From Acytostelium subglobosum LB1 (taxonomy: Eukaryota > Evosea > Eumycetozoa > Acytosteliales > Acytosteliaceae): DNA of 64,000 nt. A program made the position numbers and the translations under genes. Shown here piece after piece: positions 51,730 to 62,076 of this stretch. How positions within the stretch are numbered: position 1 is the first letter of the stretch; each line of letters begins with the position of its first letter. The notes under the pieces were generated by a model. It did no database searches. It saw only the letters and a list, made by a program, of their open reading frames with translations, and was not told the DNA's origin. Location: contig NW_012236529.1 of assembly GCF_000787575.1 (NCBI RefSeq), positions 62,001 to 126,000 on the forward strand, written 5' to 3'.

Positions 51730-51922
51730 ACTCGCCATGGCAACACTATCAATTCATTGCACTGTACTGTACTTCATTGCCACCCAACCCTGGAACATCT
51801 CAAATGGATGACCATCATTGATTGGCAATATATATAAATCCAAACACTTGTATTACCTGTATTTGATTGATTGATTGATTGATTGATCGATCGTTTGGAT
51901 TGGACTGGACTTGCGTACCATA

Positions 51923-52613
51923 CTACTCTCTTGTGAACACACTGATTATCTTATCGAAAGTACTCTTCTCTCTTTGGATCTCGCCCCTGTTGGCTCCTCC
52001 CTTGCCTTTGTTGGCCATCCTCTCGACGATCTTCATCGTCATCTGATCAGACGTTAAATTTGATCCATAGAACTCGATGAACCTGTTTGATTGATTGATT
52101 GAATGAGTGTTAGGTTACACTTGGACGACGACTGGATCATGGATAGCTCCATGGGACTATTCCACTTACTTTCCATCTGGACCAATCAAGTATTCAATGA
52201 TTGAGTGATCGACGAGATAGCTGTCGCCTTTGCCAGACTTGGTGATGAAGACACGGTAGCTCTTGGCAAGCTTGGTGATTTGCTCTGGGGTGCCGGTGAA
52301 TCCACGCACCTTTGGATGGAACTCTACAATGTAGTTCTTGATCTGCTCCACTGTGTCTCTCCATGGATCAATCGTAATGAAGATGGGCACGACAGAGTCC
52401 AACAGATTGTATTGCTGGAGGTTGTTTAACACCCTTGTCATCTTGTCGAGCTCGGCTGGACATGCGTCTGGACAGAAAGTAAAGCCAAAGTATAGCAACA
52501 AGTACTTGCCTCTAAAGTCAAGATCAGACACTGGTTTACCATTCTCATCAAACAAAGACCATGCGCCACCAATCGAACTAGTACCATATGTTTCTATCTG
52601 TCTGACTATTATG

Positions 52614-52646
<33 letters not shown>

Positions 52647-53176
52647 GTGAGTGATTGAGTCAGTGAGCGAGCGTAGAGTGTCATGGACAAGATGGATTCA
52701 TACTCTTCTCTCTCTTCTGGACCATGAGATGATCGTAGTAGAGCCAACCAACTCCACCACAGAGTATAGCAACTATGAAGCTTGCCCATGTGATCTGTCT
52801 CTTTTGCTAGAAGTATGATCGATGTTAGACATACATGTAATCGGTAACATTCTGATAACCCACATACAGTATGGTGCTCACCAGGTGACTTCTTAACTTC
52901 CTGGTCTTGATTGTTGTTTGACGATGATTCATTGTTGGTACTGTTGTTGTTGTTGTTGGTACCTGATGTAGACTCTGTGTTATTGTTGTTGTTGTTTGGT
53001 GTTGAGGGCTTGTTGACCTCTGATGAATAGTAACGCTGCAATTGCTGCAATGATGACACGTGTGGCATCGGAGTAAACAGACTGTTTCTCACTGCATATA
53101 GTGATGAAGGTGTAGCCCGCCAACTACAACTGCGCAACAGCGTTGAAGATGATGCCAACTTTGATATTCTATTCAT
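51923..53176 (-). CDS. sco1: SCO1/SenC cytochrome c oxidase copper chaperone
   Basis: Four exons: 53176 to about 52880, about 52806-52704, 52605-52170 and 52082-51923. The N terminus is an Arg/Ser-rich mitochondrial presequence (MNRISKLASSSTLLRSCSW) followed by an Asn-rich linker. Exon 2 encodes the inner-membrane anchor (ITWASFIVAILCGGVGWLYY). The thioredoxin-like domain has GGAWSLFDENGKPV, YFGFTFCPDACPAEL with the copper-binding CxxxC, FITIDPWRDT and the conserved His in LVDHSI. It delivers copper to the CuA site of cytochrome oxidase subunit II in the intermembrane space. The splice junction between exons 1 and 2 is uncertain by a few bases. Intron 2 carries a TTGA microsatellite. Confidence 0.93.
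52616..52646. repeat. (TTGA)n microsatellite in SCO1 intron
   Basis: About seven TTGA/TGAT units at the 3' side of intron 2. The same tetranucleotide recurs in shorter form in most introns and spacers of the window. Confidence 0.85.
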
Positions 53177-53435
53177 TATACTTTAATATGATTCAATCAA
53201 GTATTAATGAACTAAAGGTGAGATGAGATTGAACACTACTTTCGCGAATGTCCAAAGACTGACAGCATCATGATTATGCGATAATGTAACTCAAGAGATA
53301 ATCGATCAGAATGATCAAACTACTGGCAAGCCTATGCCAGATGTTTACAACATATTGAATTACATTTGTACTTCATATATATTAAAGTTGTAACGAGATG
53401 TTATTACTTTGTGTCACATTATTAACCGATTATGG

Positions 53436-53442
53436 CCCATAA
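53436..53442 (+). promoter_or_regulatory. CCCATAA, DUSE-like ncRNA promoter element
   Basis: Dictyostelid small-RNA genes are preceded by an upstream sequence element (DUSE) of form (A/T)CCCATAA roughly 60-70 bp before the transcript. This copy (GCCCATAA) lies 82 bp before the first base of the terminal stem at 53525. It is the only intergenic match upstream of such a structure that I found in the window. A seven-base match alone is weak. Confidence 0.4.
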
Positions 53443-53524
53443 ATGCATTGTCGTTCGTCATTGACAAAATGTTAAGATTCTCGAAACGAACAAACTATTG
53501 AAACTTAATTTAGTATATCAATAT

Positions 53525-53630
53525 CCAGCTATGAAGATATACAGAGAACCGATTCCAATTCGGTACGGCAGATGGATTATGGGTCTTCGGGCTCTATCCA
53601 ATATCTGATCGCTAGAGATAACTGAGCTGG
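53525..53630 (+). ncRNA. Candidate structured ncRNA, box C/D-like ends
   Basis: The 106-nt segment is closed by CCAGC (53525-53529) pairing with GCTGG (53626-53630). Inside are three hairpins. The first is ACCGA/TCGGT with a 7-nt loop (53548-53564). The second is a 10-bp stem with two bulged U and a C(UUCG)G tetraloop (53574-53599). The third is TATCT/AGATA (53602-53620). ATGAAGA (53531-53537, one mismatch to box C) and CTGA (53622-53625, box D) sit just inside the terminal stem, as in C/D snoRNAs. The UUCG tetraloop favours the plus strand. No open frame crosses it. Identity unknown: an unusual snoRNA or another small RNA. A minus-strand ACCCATAA inside hairpin 2 leaves the orientation not fully settled. 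Confidence 0.45.
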
Positions 53631-54087
53631 CAAAACCTTCATAAACTAAAATATAAAGATAAACATAAACATCAACGAACAATCATTCATTCATTCATTC
53701 AAAGACTTGATTGATGTGATGTTCCAACTTTCCAAATTGAATGAAACATGTTTCAGATTTATAAATATAACTTGTAATCAAGGATGCCCTTTATACAAAT
53801 AAAATTATTGGGATAAATGTCCCAATGGGATATCTATGTCTACATTTTATTACTCGTCTGAGGCCTCTGTTGTCACCCCATTTAATCACACACAAGTCGT
53901 GTGTGTGTTGGTGAGATTGATCAATCAATTTGAACATCATCTGTGGTGAGAGTGTGAGTGATCACTCAAAGGCATTAAAGTCGAATGATCATTGTGTGAT
54001 TCATTCTTTAGCTTCGTGCACTCAATCAAACACATATACATTCATACTTATAATACTTATACTTACATAACAAGTAATAAAGTTAAC

Positions 54088-54112
54088 GATAGATAGATAG
54101 ATAGATAGATAG
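54088..54112 (+). repeat. (GATA)n microsatellite next to PrpD start
   Basis: Six GATA units end one base before the ATG of PrpD, so they form the end of its leader. Confidence 0.85.
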
Positions 54113-54113
54113 A

Positions 54114-55568
54114 ATGACACATACAGTACCAGTTACAAACCAAGTTTGGGATCAGGTCATCCAGGACATTGCTGATTATGTGATCAACTTCACACCGACT
54201 ACAGAGGAGGCATTCACCACTGCTCAGTACACATTGTTCGACGCTATTGGTTGTGGTTTCTTGGCTCTCAAGTTCCCAGAGTGCACAAAGTTGATGGGTC
54301 CCATCGTCGAGGGCACCGTCGTGCCCAACGGATGTCGCGTGCCAGGCACTGACTTTGTGCTCGACCCAGTGCAGGCAGCCTTCAACATTGGCTGCATGAA
54401 CCGTTGGCTCGACTTCAACGACACCTGGCTCGGAAAGGAGTGGGGCCACCCATCCGACAACTTGGCCGCTATCCTCGCCGCCGCCGAGTACCGCTCCACC
54501 CTCAACGTCAAGGAGGGCAAGGCACCACTGACCATGCGCGACGTGCTCATCGCCTTGATCAAGGCCTACGAGATCCAGGGTGTGATTGCCCTCGAGAACA
54601 GCTTCAACCGTGTCGGTCTGGACCACGTCGTCCTCGTCAAGGTGGCCTCGACCGCCGTCGTCGCCCAGCTGTTGGGTGGCACTCGCGACCAGATCCTCGC
54701 CGCCGTCAGCAATGCCTGGTTGGACGGCCAGTCCCTCAGAACCTACCGCCACTTCCCCAACACTGGCTCCCGCAAGTCATGGGCCGCCGGTGACGCTGCC
54801 AGTCGCGCCGTCCGTCTGTCTCTGTTTGCTCTCAAGGGTGAGATGGGTTACCCATCCGTGCTGACCACCCCCGTCTGGGGCTTCTACGACGTGGCTTTCA
54901 AGGGCCAGCAGTTCAAGTTCCAGCGTCCATACGGCTCGTACGTCATGGAGCACGTGCTGTTCAAGGTGAGCTACCCCGCCGAGTACCACGCTCAGACCGC
55001 TGTCGAGTGCGCCATCAAGCTGCACCCCCAGATCAAGGACAAGCTGGACCTCGTCGACTCGATCACCATCACCACACACGAGTCTGCCATCCGTATCATC
55101 GACAAGAAGGGCAAGCTCCAGAACCCAGCCGACAGAGACCACTGCATCCAGTACATGACTGCCATCGGCATGCTCTACGGCGACCTGGCCGCTGAGCACT
55201 ACGAGGACGAGGTTGCCCTCAAGGACACCCGCATCGATACCCTCCGCGCAAAGATGGTCTGTGTCGAGGCACCCCAGTACTCACTCGACTACCTCGACCC
55301 AGAGAAGCGCAGCATTGCCAACTCGATCAAGGTCAAGTACACCGACGGCACATGCTCCGAGGACGTTGAGGTCCAATACCCAATCGGCCATCGTCGTCGT
55401 CGTCAAGAGGCCATCCCATTCCTCTCCCAAAAGTTCTCAGACAGCATTCGCGCCACCAAGCTCTCTGCAGACTCCACCAAGCGCATCGAGCAACTCTACA
55501 ACAACGACAAGGAGTTCCTCGCCACAACCGTTCCAGCTTTCATGGCATTGTTCTCTCTTGCCAAGTAA
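54114..55568 (+). CDS. prpD: 2-methylcitrate dehydratase, MmgE/PrpD family
   Basis: Single exon, 484 residues, full length for PrpD. Family features: [90 protein letters not shown] and a C-terminal [11 protein letters not shown]. PrpD converts 2-methylcitrate to 2-methyl-cis-aconitate in the methylcitrate cycle that burns propionyl-CoA. No mitochondrial presequence is obvious at the N terminus ([12 protein letters not shown]). Third positions are nearly all C or G and there are no introns, unlike most neighbours, which fits very high expression or a bacterial origin. Neighbours are unrelated. Confidence 0.94.
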   Translation: MTHTVPVTNQVWDQVIQDIADYVINFTPTTEEAFTTAQYTLFDAIGCGFLALKFPECTKLMGPIVEGTVVPNGCRVPGTDFVLDPVQAAFNIGCMNRWLDFNDTWLGKEWGHPSDNLAAILAAAEYRSTLNVKEGKAPLTMRDVLIALIKAYEIQGVIALENSFNRVGLDHVVLVKVASTAVVAQLLGGTRDQILAAVSNAWLDGQSLRTYRHFPNTGSRKSWAAGDAASRAVRLSLFALKGEMGYPSVLTTPVWGFYDVAFKGQQFKFQRPYGSYVMEHVLFKVSYPAEYHAQTAVECAIKLHPQIKDKLDLVDSITITTHESAIRIIDKKGKLQNPADRDHCIQYMTAIGMLYGDLAAEHYEDEVALKDTRIDTLRAKMVCVEAPQYSLDYLDPEKRSIANSIKVKYTDGTCSEDVEVQYPIGHRRRRQEAIPFLSQKFSDSIRATKLSADSTKRIEQLYNNDKEFLATTVPAFMALFSLAK

Positions 55569-55693
55569 TAATATTCAATCAAATAAACAACTTGTTGTTA
55601 TACACAAACCTTTGAATGATGAGTGAATGTCCGTCCCATGGGAGGGTAGGCGTCGGTGTGAAGGTCAGGATGTCCTTTATTCAACAAGGTTGG

Positions 55694-58133
55694 TCATGAG
55701 TTCGGGTTGACCTTTAGCTTCTTGGATGGATGTGATGATGATGTCGTTGATGTCTGTTGTTGTTGATGCTGCTGCTGTTGCTGAAGTTGTTGTAACAGTT
55801 GTAGTTGTTGCTGTTGATGTTGATATTGTTGCATGTAAAGAGTGAATGAATCTTGACTGTCTTCATGTTGTTGTAGTTGTTGTCTAAGCAGTTGTTGTTG
55901 GAAGTATCCACCACCAGTGCCAGCGCCATGGTCATTGTGAGTGTTGCCATGTCCATGTCCATGTCCATGACCATTGCCATTGGCATTGGTTGGGGAGTGT
56001 TGTTGATTGAGTTGAACGACATCGGCCAGTGAGAGCATGTGTGACGGGACGATGCTGTGAGAGGAATGTGAGCTCTTCATATCCTCAAACACCATGCCCC
56101 TGTATTTCTTTCCTTCGATCGAGACGCCAATGTTGAATCCAGGTCCATTCAAATGTCCTTGAATGTCGCAGGTGCCGTGGTAACTGTCCAATTTACCCGT
56201 CATATTACAATTGATGATGTCTAGAGTTGATTTATTGATTGATTGGTTAGTGAGTTGTGATGAGTGATGGATCGTAGGGAGGATTGATGGACATGAACAT
56301 ACGATTTGGCTGGACAAGTGAATTATATTGCTGGCATATCCTATGAAAGTAGTCGACTCGTCTATCGACTTCAGACTTGCTGAGTGTGTTCTTTCGGTTG
56401 TGTTCTTCGTTGTCTATGTCATTGTTGTTGTTGTTGTTGTCGTTGTGATGTTGATGAAGGATATGATGATGATGGCCAATGCCATTGCCAATGCCAATAC
56501 CATTTCCATTGCCATTGACTGACAACATTGTAGGTGATGATCCATTGCTATATACCAATGGGGACGACACAGAGGCAGGTGCATGTCGGTTGTGATGTTG
56601 ATGATTGTAGGATGAGAGTGTTGGTGATGAGCCAGCCTCGAGAAGAAGCTGAACATGTTGTTGCTGTTGCTGCTGTTGAATTATCTGTTGTTGCTGCTGT
56701 TGTTGCTGTTGAATCTGAAGATGGTACTGCTGCTGCAACAACATGGCCTGTTGCAGTTTACGCTTCTCAAGCTCCTCTTTCTGTTTCCTCTTTGATTGTT
56801 TCTTTGTTGATGGTGAAGTCGAGTCGCTTGGATCAGATATCGATGACATTAGCTGATCATGTAGTTGAAGTTGTTGTTGATGTTGATGGTACTGCAGTGT
56901 TGGGAATTGTGGTTGTCCAGACAATGATGATGGCTGTGGCAGTTCAAATTGAAGTGACTGTTGGGTCTGAGTCTGAGTCTGGGCCTGGGGCTGAGACTGG
57001 TCTGACGACTTTGAAGACTTTGATTTCTTTGAAGACTTGGAGGAACTACGTCTTGAAGATGATGATGATGATGTTGATGACGTTGGTGTCGATGTTGTTG
57101 ATGAGCTTGATTGTCCACCACCACCTTGTTGCTGTTGCTTTTGCCTCAGCTTCTTGCTCTCTGTCTGTTGCTTGATGTAACACTTCTTGCACTTGTAGGA
57201 ACGATTGTAAAACTCGGATGAAGGTTGCTCCCTGCTGGTGCCCCACCAGGTCTCATGTGATGGATGCGAACATGTTTGAAAGGATGTAGCGCCACTGTCT
57301 GGTTGAGCACTTGACGTCTTTGAACCGCCACCACTGGTCGGGTTAGCATCAGAGTGTGGCGTCGATGGTGTCGAAGAGATGAATGGCGAGGACGGCGCAT
57401 GAGTGGGCGATCCAAGAGATGGTGGTGGCTTGGCCAGCAGGATACCCTCAATGTTCAACATATTCTCCACTGATGGACTGTGTTGAAGAAGTGACTGTGG
57501 TAGATAGGGCATGTTGTTGCCACCAGCAGTGACGTCATGTTGTTGATTGAACAGATGATGATTGTTATTGTTGATGTTGCTGTGATGACCAAGATGGTGA
57601 GGATGATGCGAGGACAATGAGCCCAGTGAGCCAATTGACGTGTTGCTGCCACCACTACTGCCCATATTCGATAGAACATTTGATATTGAAGGTATATCAT
57701 TGCTTGATCCGATGATCACCTCTTCCTGCTGATCATCATCATCATCCTGGTTGTTGTTTCCAGAGGTTGCATGGTGTTGTTGGTGGTTGTGGTGGTCCAT
57801 CATCTCCATCTTGGCATGGTTGTGATGTTGTTGTTGACCATGTAGTTGATGTTGTAACTGATACTGTTGAAGCATTCCCATGAATGACATCTCATTTGGA
57901 CTCTTGTTGTGAGTTGGACTGAGCATTGGAGCTGTGACGGTCGCCTGTGTCTGAGTCTGAGTCTGTGTATGTGTAGGTGGTGATGATGGTTGATGTTGTT
58001 TAACTTGAAATCCATCATGTAGCCTTGACAACAATGTAGCCGATGTACTCAATTCATCAGCAGAATTATTGAGTACATTGGTAAGTGAAGTCTTGAGTTT
58101 GCCGACCATCGTTGTTGGAGGACTTTGATTCAT
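55694..58133 (-). CDS. Low-complexity protein with Cys/His module, nuclear candidate
   Basis: Two exons (58133-56303, 56220-55694) give 785 residues. The start is the ATG at 58133 (MNQSPPTTMVG). Most of the chain is Gln/His/Ser/Asn-rich. Residues about 280-330 hold a conserved-looking module: CSHPSHETWWGTSREQP, then YNRSYKCKKCYIKQQ, with one Cys/His cluster and a CxxC that could bind zinc. A Lys-rich segment follows (KKQSKRKQKEELEKRK). Across the intron is a compact region, VDRRVDYFHRICQQYNSLVQPN then GHLNGPGFNIGVSIEGKKYRGMVFED, resembling a small beta domain. The layout suggests a transcription regulator, but the family is not recognised. Convergent with PrpD (125 bp). Confidence 0.7.
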
Positions 58134-58696
58134 GTTCACTCACTACTATATATGTTTGATTAAATGATATGTTTAATGTATGAATGAATATAAGTATGTA
58201 TATTTATAAGTATTCTTTGTTTGTTTGTATAAGTATGGAAAAAGTGTTGTTGTTGTTGAGTTTATGTCCTTGAGGGGAGACGAGATTGGTTTTGAGGAGA
58301 AAAAAAGTTTGAAAACACGGTGTCAAAAGGATTTTTATTGTTTTTTGGAGTTGAACGAATAAAAAACAAATCCTAATTCAGAAAAACACTTAAAAAAGAT
58401 TGATGATGTCATTAAGGTTAAATACAAATATATATATATTTCAAAGGTAAATAAATAATATATATATATAGTATAATAATAATATTTGTTGTTGATGAGA
58501 TATATTAATATTGTATTTGTACAATGAATAATATGTTTGTTAGTTGTTGACCAAAAATGAAACAAATTGAACATCAACAACTTTGAAGTGGTTGAATAAA
58601 TGATTGATGATTCATTCACTCAAACACACACACTTGTATTCATTCATACATACATACATACTTATATATATACATATAAAGTAATATAAAGTAAAG
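58134..58696. other. Intergenic between divergent genes
   Basis: 563 bp, very AT-rich (58340-58520), no gene seen. TATATATATACATATAAAG about 20-30 bp before the TMED start is a likely core promoter. Confidence 0.45.
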
Positions 58697-59402
58697 ATGG
58701 ATATAAAAGGAAATATATATTTATATACGATGACTATTGTGTTGTTGATGATTGTATCGTTGACGACACCTGGACAGGCATTCTCCTTCAAGGTTCCTGC
58801 AAAGATAGAGGAGTGCATATATGAGGAGTTGCCATTGGACGCCTCATTCACTGTGATGTTCCAAGTTACACAGGGAGGCTTCAACGACATTGACTTTACA
58901 ATCATATCACCAGACAGTCGTATATTGTACAAGGGCGAGAGAGAGTCTGAGGGCACCAAAGTGATGAAGGCCAGCATGGAGGGTCTCTACAGCTTCTGTT
59001 TCAGCAATCAGATGTCTTCGTTGACCGAGAAGACCGTCAGCTTCATGGTGGTCGTTGGCGAGCGCTCTCAAATGGCTGATTTGGCAAAGAAGGGAGACAT
59101 CACACCTCTGGAGCGACAGATCGTACAGCTAGCCGATGGTGTACAAGCCATTCTCAACGAGCAGAACAACTTGAAGATGAGAGAGATTACTCATAGAAAT
59201 AGTAAGTCCTAGTAGTAGTAGTAGTCAAGTATCAATGATTGGTACCATTCACTTACATCCACTACCACCATAATTAGCCGCTGAGTCTACCAATAGTAGA
59301 GTAACATGGTGGGCATTCTTTGAGGCCGTCCTCTTGGTCACAATGAGTCTTTGGCAGATTTACTACCTTCGTCGATTCTTTGAGGTAAAGCGTGCCGTCT
59401 AG
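58697..59402 (+). CDS. p24/TMED (emp24/gp25L) cargo receptor
   Basis: Two exons (58697-59201, 59278-59402) give 209 residues. Signal peptide ([19 protein letters not shown]), GOLD domain beginning [16 protein letters not shown] with the paired Cys (ECIYEEL and YSFCFSNQ), a coiled-coil stalk ([19 protein letters not shown]), one membrane span ([21 protein letters not shown]) and a short cytosolic tail [10 protein letters not shown]. The FF pair binds COPII/COPI coats. These proteins cycle between ER and Golgi and select cargo such as GPI-anchored proteins. The subfamily is most likely delta/gamma-type but is not certain. Confidence 0.93.
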
Positions 59403-61090
59403 ATTACCCTTTGTATCGAGAGCTGGTCCTTCTCCTGCCCTTCAACCCTCCAAATTAATAATAACAGCCAAACCAATAATGTATAGACATGATGATCATG
59501 ATGTCCTTTCTCTCTCATTGTGTGGTCTTCAAGATCAAAAGAAAGAGAGAACAAGTACTTTCTTTGATTCTGGTTTGCTTCCTCTTTGACGATTATCAAT
59601 CAATCAAACAAACAAACAAACAGTTTGATTGAACAAAGTTGACAAGGGATCTCGGTGCCCCAAGATAGTTGACACAAGTGACAACTTCATTGTATTGTCC
59701 AGCTCATCGTCACAGTTCGCTAAACTTCATCATTGTGGTTGATGGTCCATCCAACCCCCCAATTATCGTTCGTTCGTCTGGAACGTGGTAACCAGAACAA
59801 TGGTCTCGCAATGGCATTCGGCGAATGCTCCTAATTATGATGTTTCAATGTCCAGCGGACATCTGGATCATCCTCCAATCTGCACGTACACACAACCTTG
59901 GATAGATGTATATATGATATGGGTACCCAGTTGCAGTTGTGTGTATGTATGTATGTATGTAGAACAGATGGAACCAGATAACTAACTAGGGTATGTTCTG
60001 GTAACATGGTGTTGCTACCAAGTTGATCCTCACTCTAGATGTACTTCCATTGCACAGTTGGTTGTTAGTCAGTTGGTAGTTGGTTGGGACCTTTCAAAAA
60101 CGAAGAGACACTTTACAAGCCTCCCAGGCTTTCATAGCACCGATCCGAGTAAATTGGTTGTTGTGACACCCCAACAATCTTAAGGGCTGGCTTGTGAGGC
60201 TGATTTCGAAGGTTGTGCTGAGTGAACACAACACACTCCCGCATCATCACACCCTCAATCAATCAAAACAGAACCTTCTCCATTCTCTTTTTTTTTTGAA
60301 TTCAACACAACACACACAATTAATTAATCAATAGCACATAGAGATAACAATACATACATACACTATTGACACATCAGAGGTATACCAAAGAGTATATATC
60401 CACGAGTACTCGAACTATCAATCCCACACCATTCACTCAAGTAATAGTAGTAGCCAAACACATAAGCAACAATAACAATATATAATATTATAACAAAGTA
60501 CAGGTATATACTACACAAACACACATCAACTTCAAATTTGAGGTGCTCTACCATCCATCCATCCTCATCCCTCATCTATCCAACTGCTTTCCAAACACAT
60601 ACATAGATACATCGGAAAAGCAGCAACAACAACAACATCACCACAACAACAATAACAGCAGAAGCACCAACAGCAGTATTATCAATCAATCAATCAATCA
60701 ATTATATATATCCTAGATTCGAGAGCATCTAAGAATTATTAATTAATTTATTGTTATATTATATATATTATATATTTTGTTCTGGATCAATTGATCAAAA
60801 CCAAAGAAAATCCAGATCAAACACCCTTCTTATTTATTTATTATTTATTTATTTATTTATTTATTAATTTATTTTTTTGACCCAGGTCTCCAAGACAAGA
60901 CAACACAAGACAACAACACAAGACAATATTAACAAGATCCAAAGACAACAACAAATCATTATTTATTAGATCAGTAGTACCATTACAAAATATTCGTCTA
61001 ACAAAGAGTAGACGAAGTAATAATTATTTAAAAGTGCTAGCATTACAATATCAATATCAATATCAATATCAAGATCAAGATTATAAAACA
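59403..61090. other. Gene-free 1.69 kb with long leader and repeats
   Basis: No convincing gene. It includes a possible inverted repeat (AGCCTC near 60118 with GAGGCT near 60196), CA/AAC-rich leader sequence at 60600-60680, ATCAATC runs, the ATTT microsatellite, and ATCAAT units just before the next start. The right 800 bp are probably promoter and 5' leader of the gene at 61091. Confidence 0.5.
60831..60878. repeat. (ATTT)n microsatellite
   Basis: About eleven TTTA units, slightly interrupted, in the leader upstream of the gene at 61091. Confidence 0.8.
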
Positions 61091-61899
61091 ATGCTCTCTA
61101 TCTCTGCAGACTTTGAGCGTCTGCGACAATTCTCCACTACACCCTCCAGTTTGCTGGGAAAGGTCCCACCATCCTGTCGTCCATTAGTTGATGTACGTCC
61201 AATCACAGAGTCACTCGACGACCTAATGGAGGATGTCCCAAACACCGACGATGTCCTCGTCATCACCGAGCATCGAAACATCATCAACAAGACCGCTGTC
61301 ACTCTCCAGGTATGTGTTCAAATTAATCAGTAATAAAGTATTGGATTGATCGATAGACTAACATTCTTAGCCAACTAATATAGGGAGCCAAGTCATACTT
61401 TGAGGTATTCACCAAGGTTAATATCTCAAACAGCGAGCCTATCATCAACAAGATCAACTATTATATCAAGACATTGGCTTCATTGAACAAGGATCATGCC
61501 GCTTCGCATGTTAGGATCATCAATGTGTTGCAAAAATTGGATGGTGTCCAGCAGGACAAGTACATCAACCTGACCAACTCGCTAAAGATGGTTATCCCAA
61601 TCCTCGGCCTCCAGATCCAAGTGATTGGAGTGCTCGAGAGATTGTTGATCGCCTTTAACAATAAGGATAACATCATGATCAAGTCCCTCATTGTCGAGCT
61701 CATCGCCACACTCAATGAGTTTAGCATTGTCAACCCTCCCCTGCTCGTCTGGCCACAGGTTTGCGAGAAGATCGTTGACATCCAGGAGCAAATGAGTCAG
61801 GATGATGTCACTCTCAACACTGTCATGTCACTGGTCTTGGCCATGCTCCAGTTCTCCATTCACACCATCGACGTTGTCAAGAAGCACATGAACCTGTAG
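61091..61899 (+). CDS. Unrecognised helical protein, 244 residues
   Basis: Two exons (61091-61309, 61384-61899). The start ATG begins MLSISADFERLRQFS; an in-frame extension upstream encodes a QYQYQYQ repeat from leader sequence and is not counted. The protein is mainly alpha-helical (VLQKLDGVQQDKYINLTNSLKMVI, LIVELIATLNEFSIV, VMSLVLAMLQFSIHTIDVVKK) with few Cys and no signal peptide or membrane segment. I do not recognise the family. C-rich codons in exon 2 and a clean in-phase intron support a real, expressed gene. A short intron contains ACTAAC and CCAACTAATATAG at its end. Confidence 0.75.
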
Positions 61900-62076
61900 C
61901 AATTAGCCGGTAACAACATGAACAACAACAACAACAATATCAACGTCATCACCAAAATCGAAAGGTCTCCAGAAGAGGCCAAAGGCATCGATATGAAACG
62001 GAATAAAATCCTCTTCATGTACAAGTACGAGTGTAAGGGGTCGAGGGTAGAGGGTAGAGGGTAAGGGTAGTTATTA

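Larger units (their letters stand above)
53177..54113. other. Gene-free 0.94 kb with a candidate ncRNA
   Basis: Between divergent SCO1 and PrpD starts. No coding frame. A GC-richer block with strong secondary structure (53525-53630) and an upstream CCCATAA are listed separately. The PrpD-proximal part has an ACACACAAG/CTTGTGTGT-type TG-rich patch near 53890. Confidence 0.5.

Noticed and set aside
53521-53640. tRNA in the structured segment
   Set aside because: One arm resembles a T arm and the minus strand has AGCTCAGTT, but no acceptor stem, anticodon arm and T arm fit together on either strand.
60080-60240. Possible second structured RNA (AGCCTC...GAGGCT)
   Set aside because: Only a short stem with a long loop, no upstream element and no flanking motifs.
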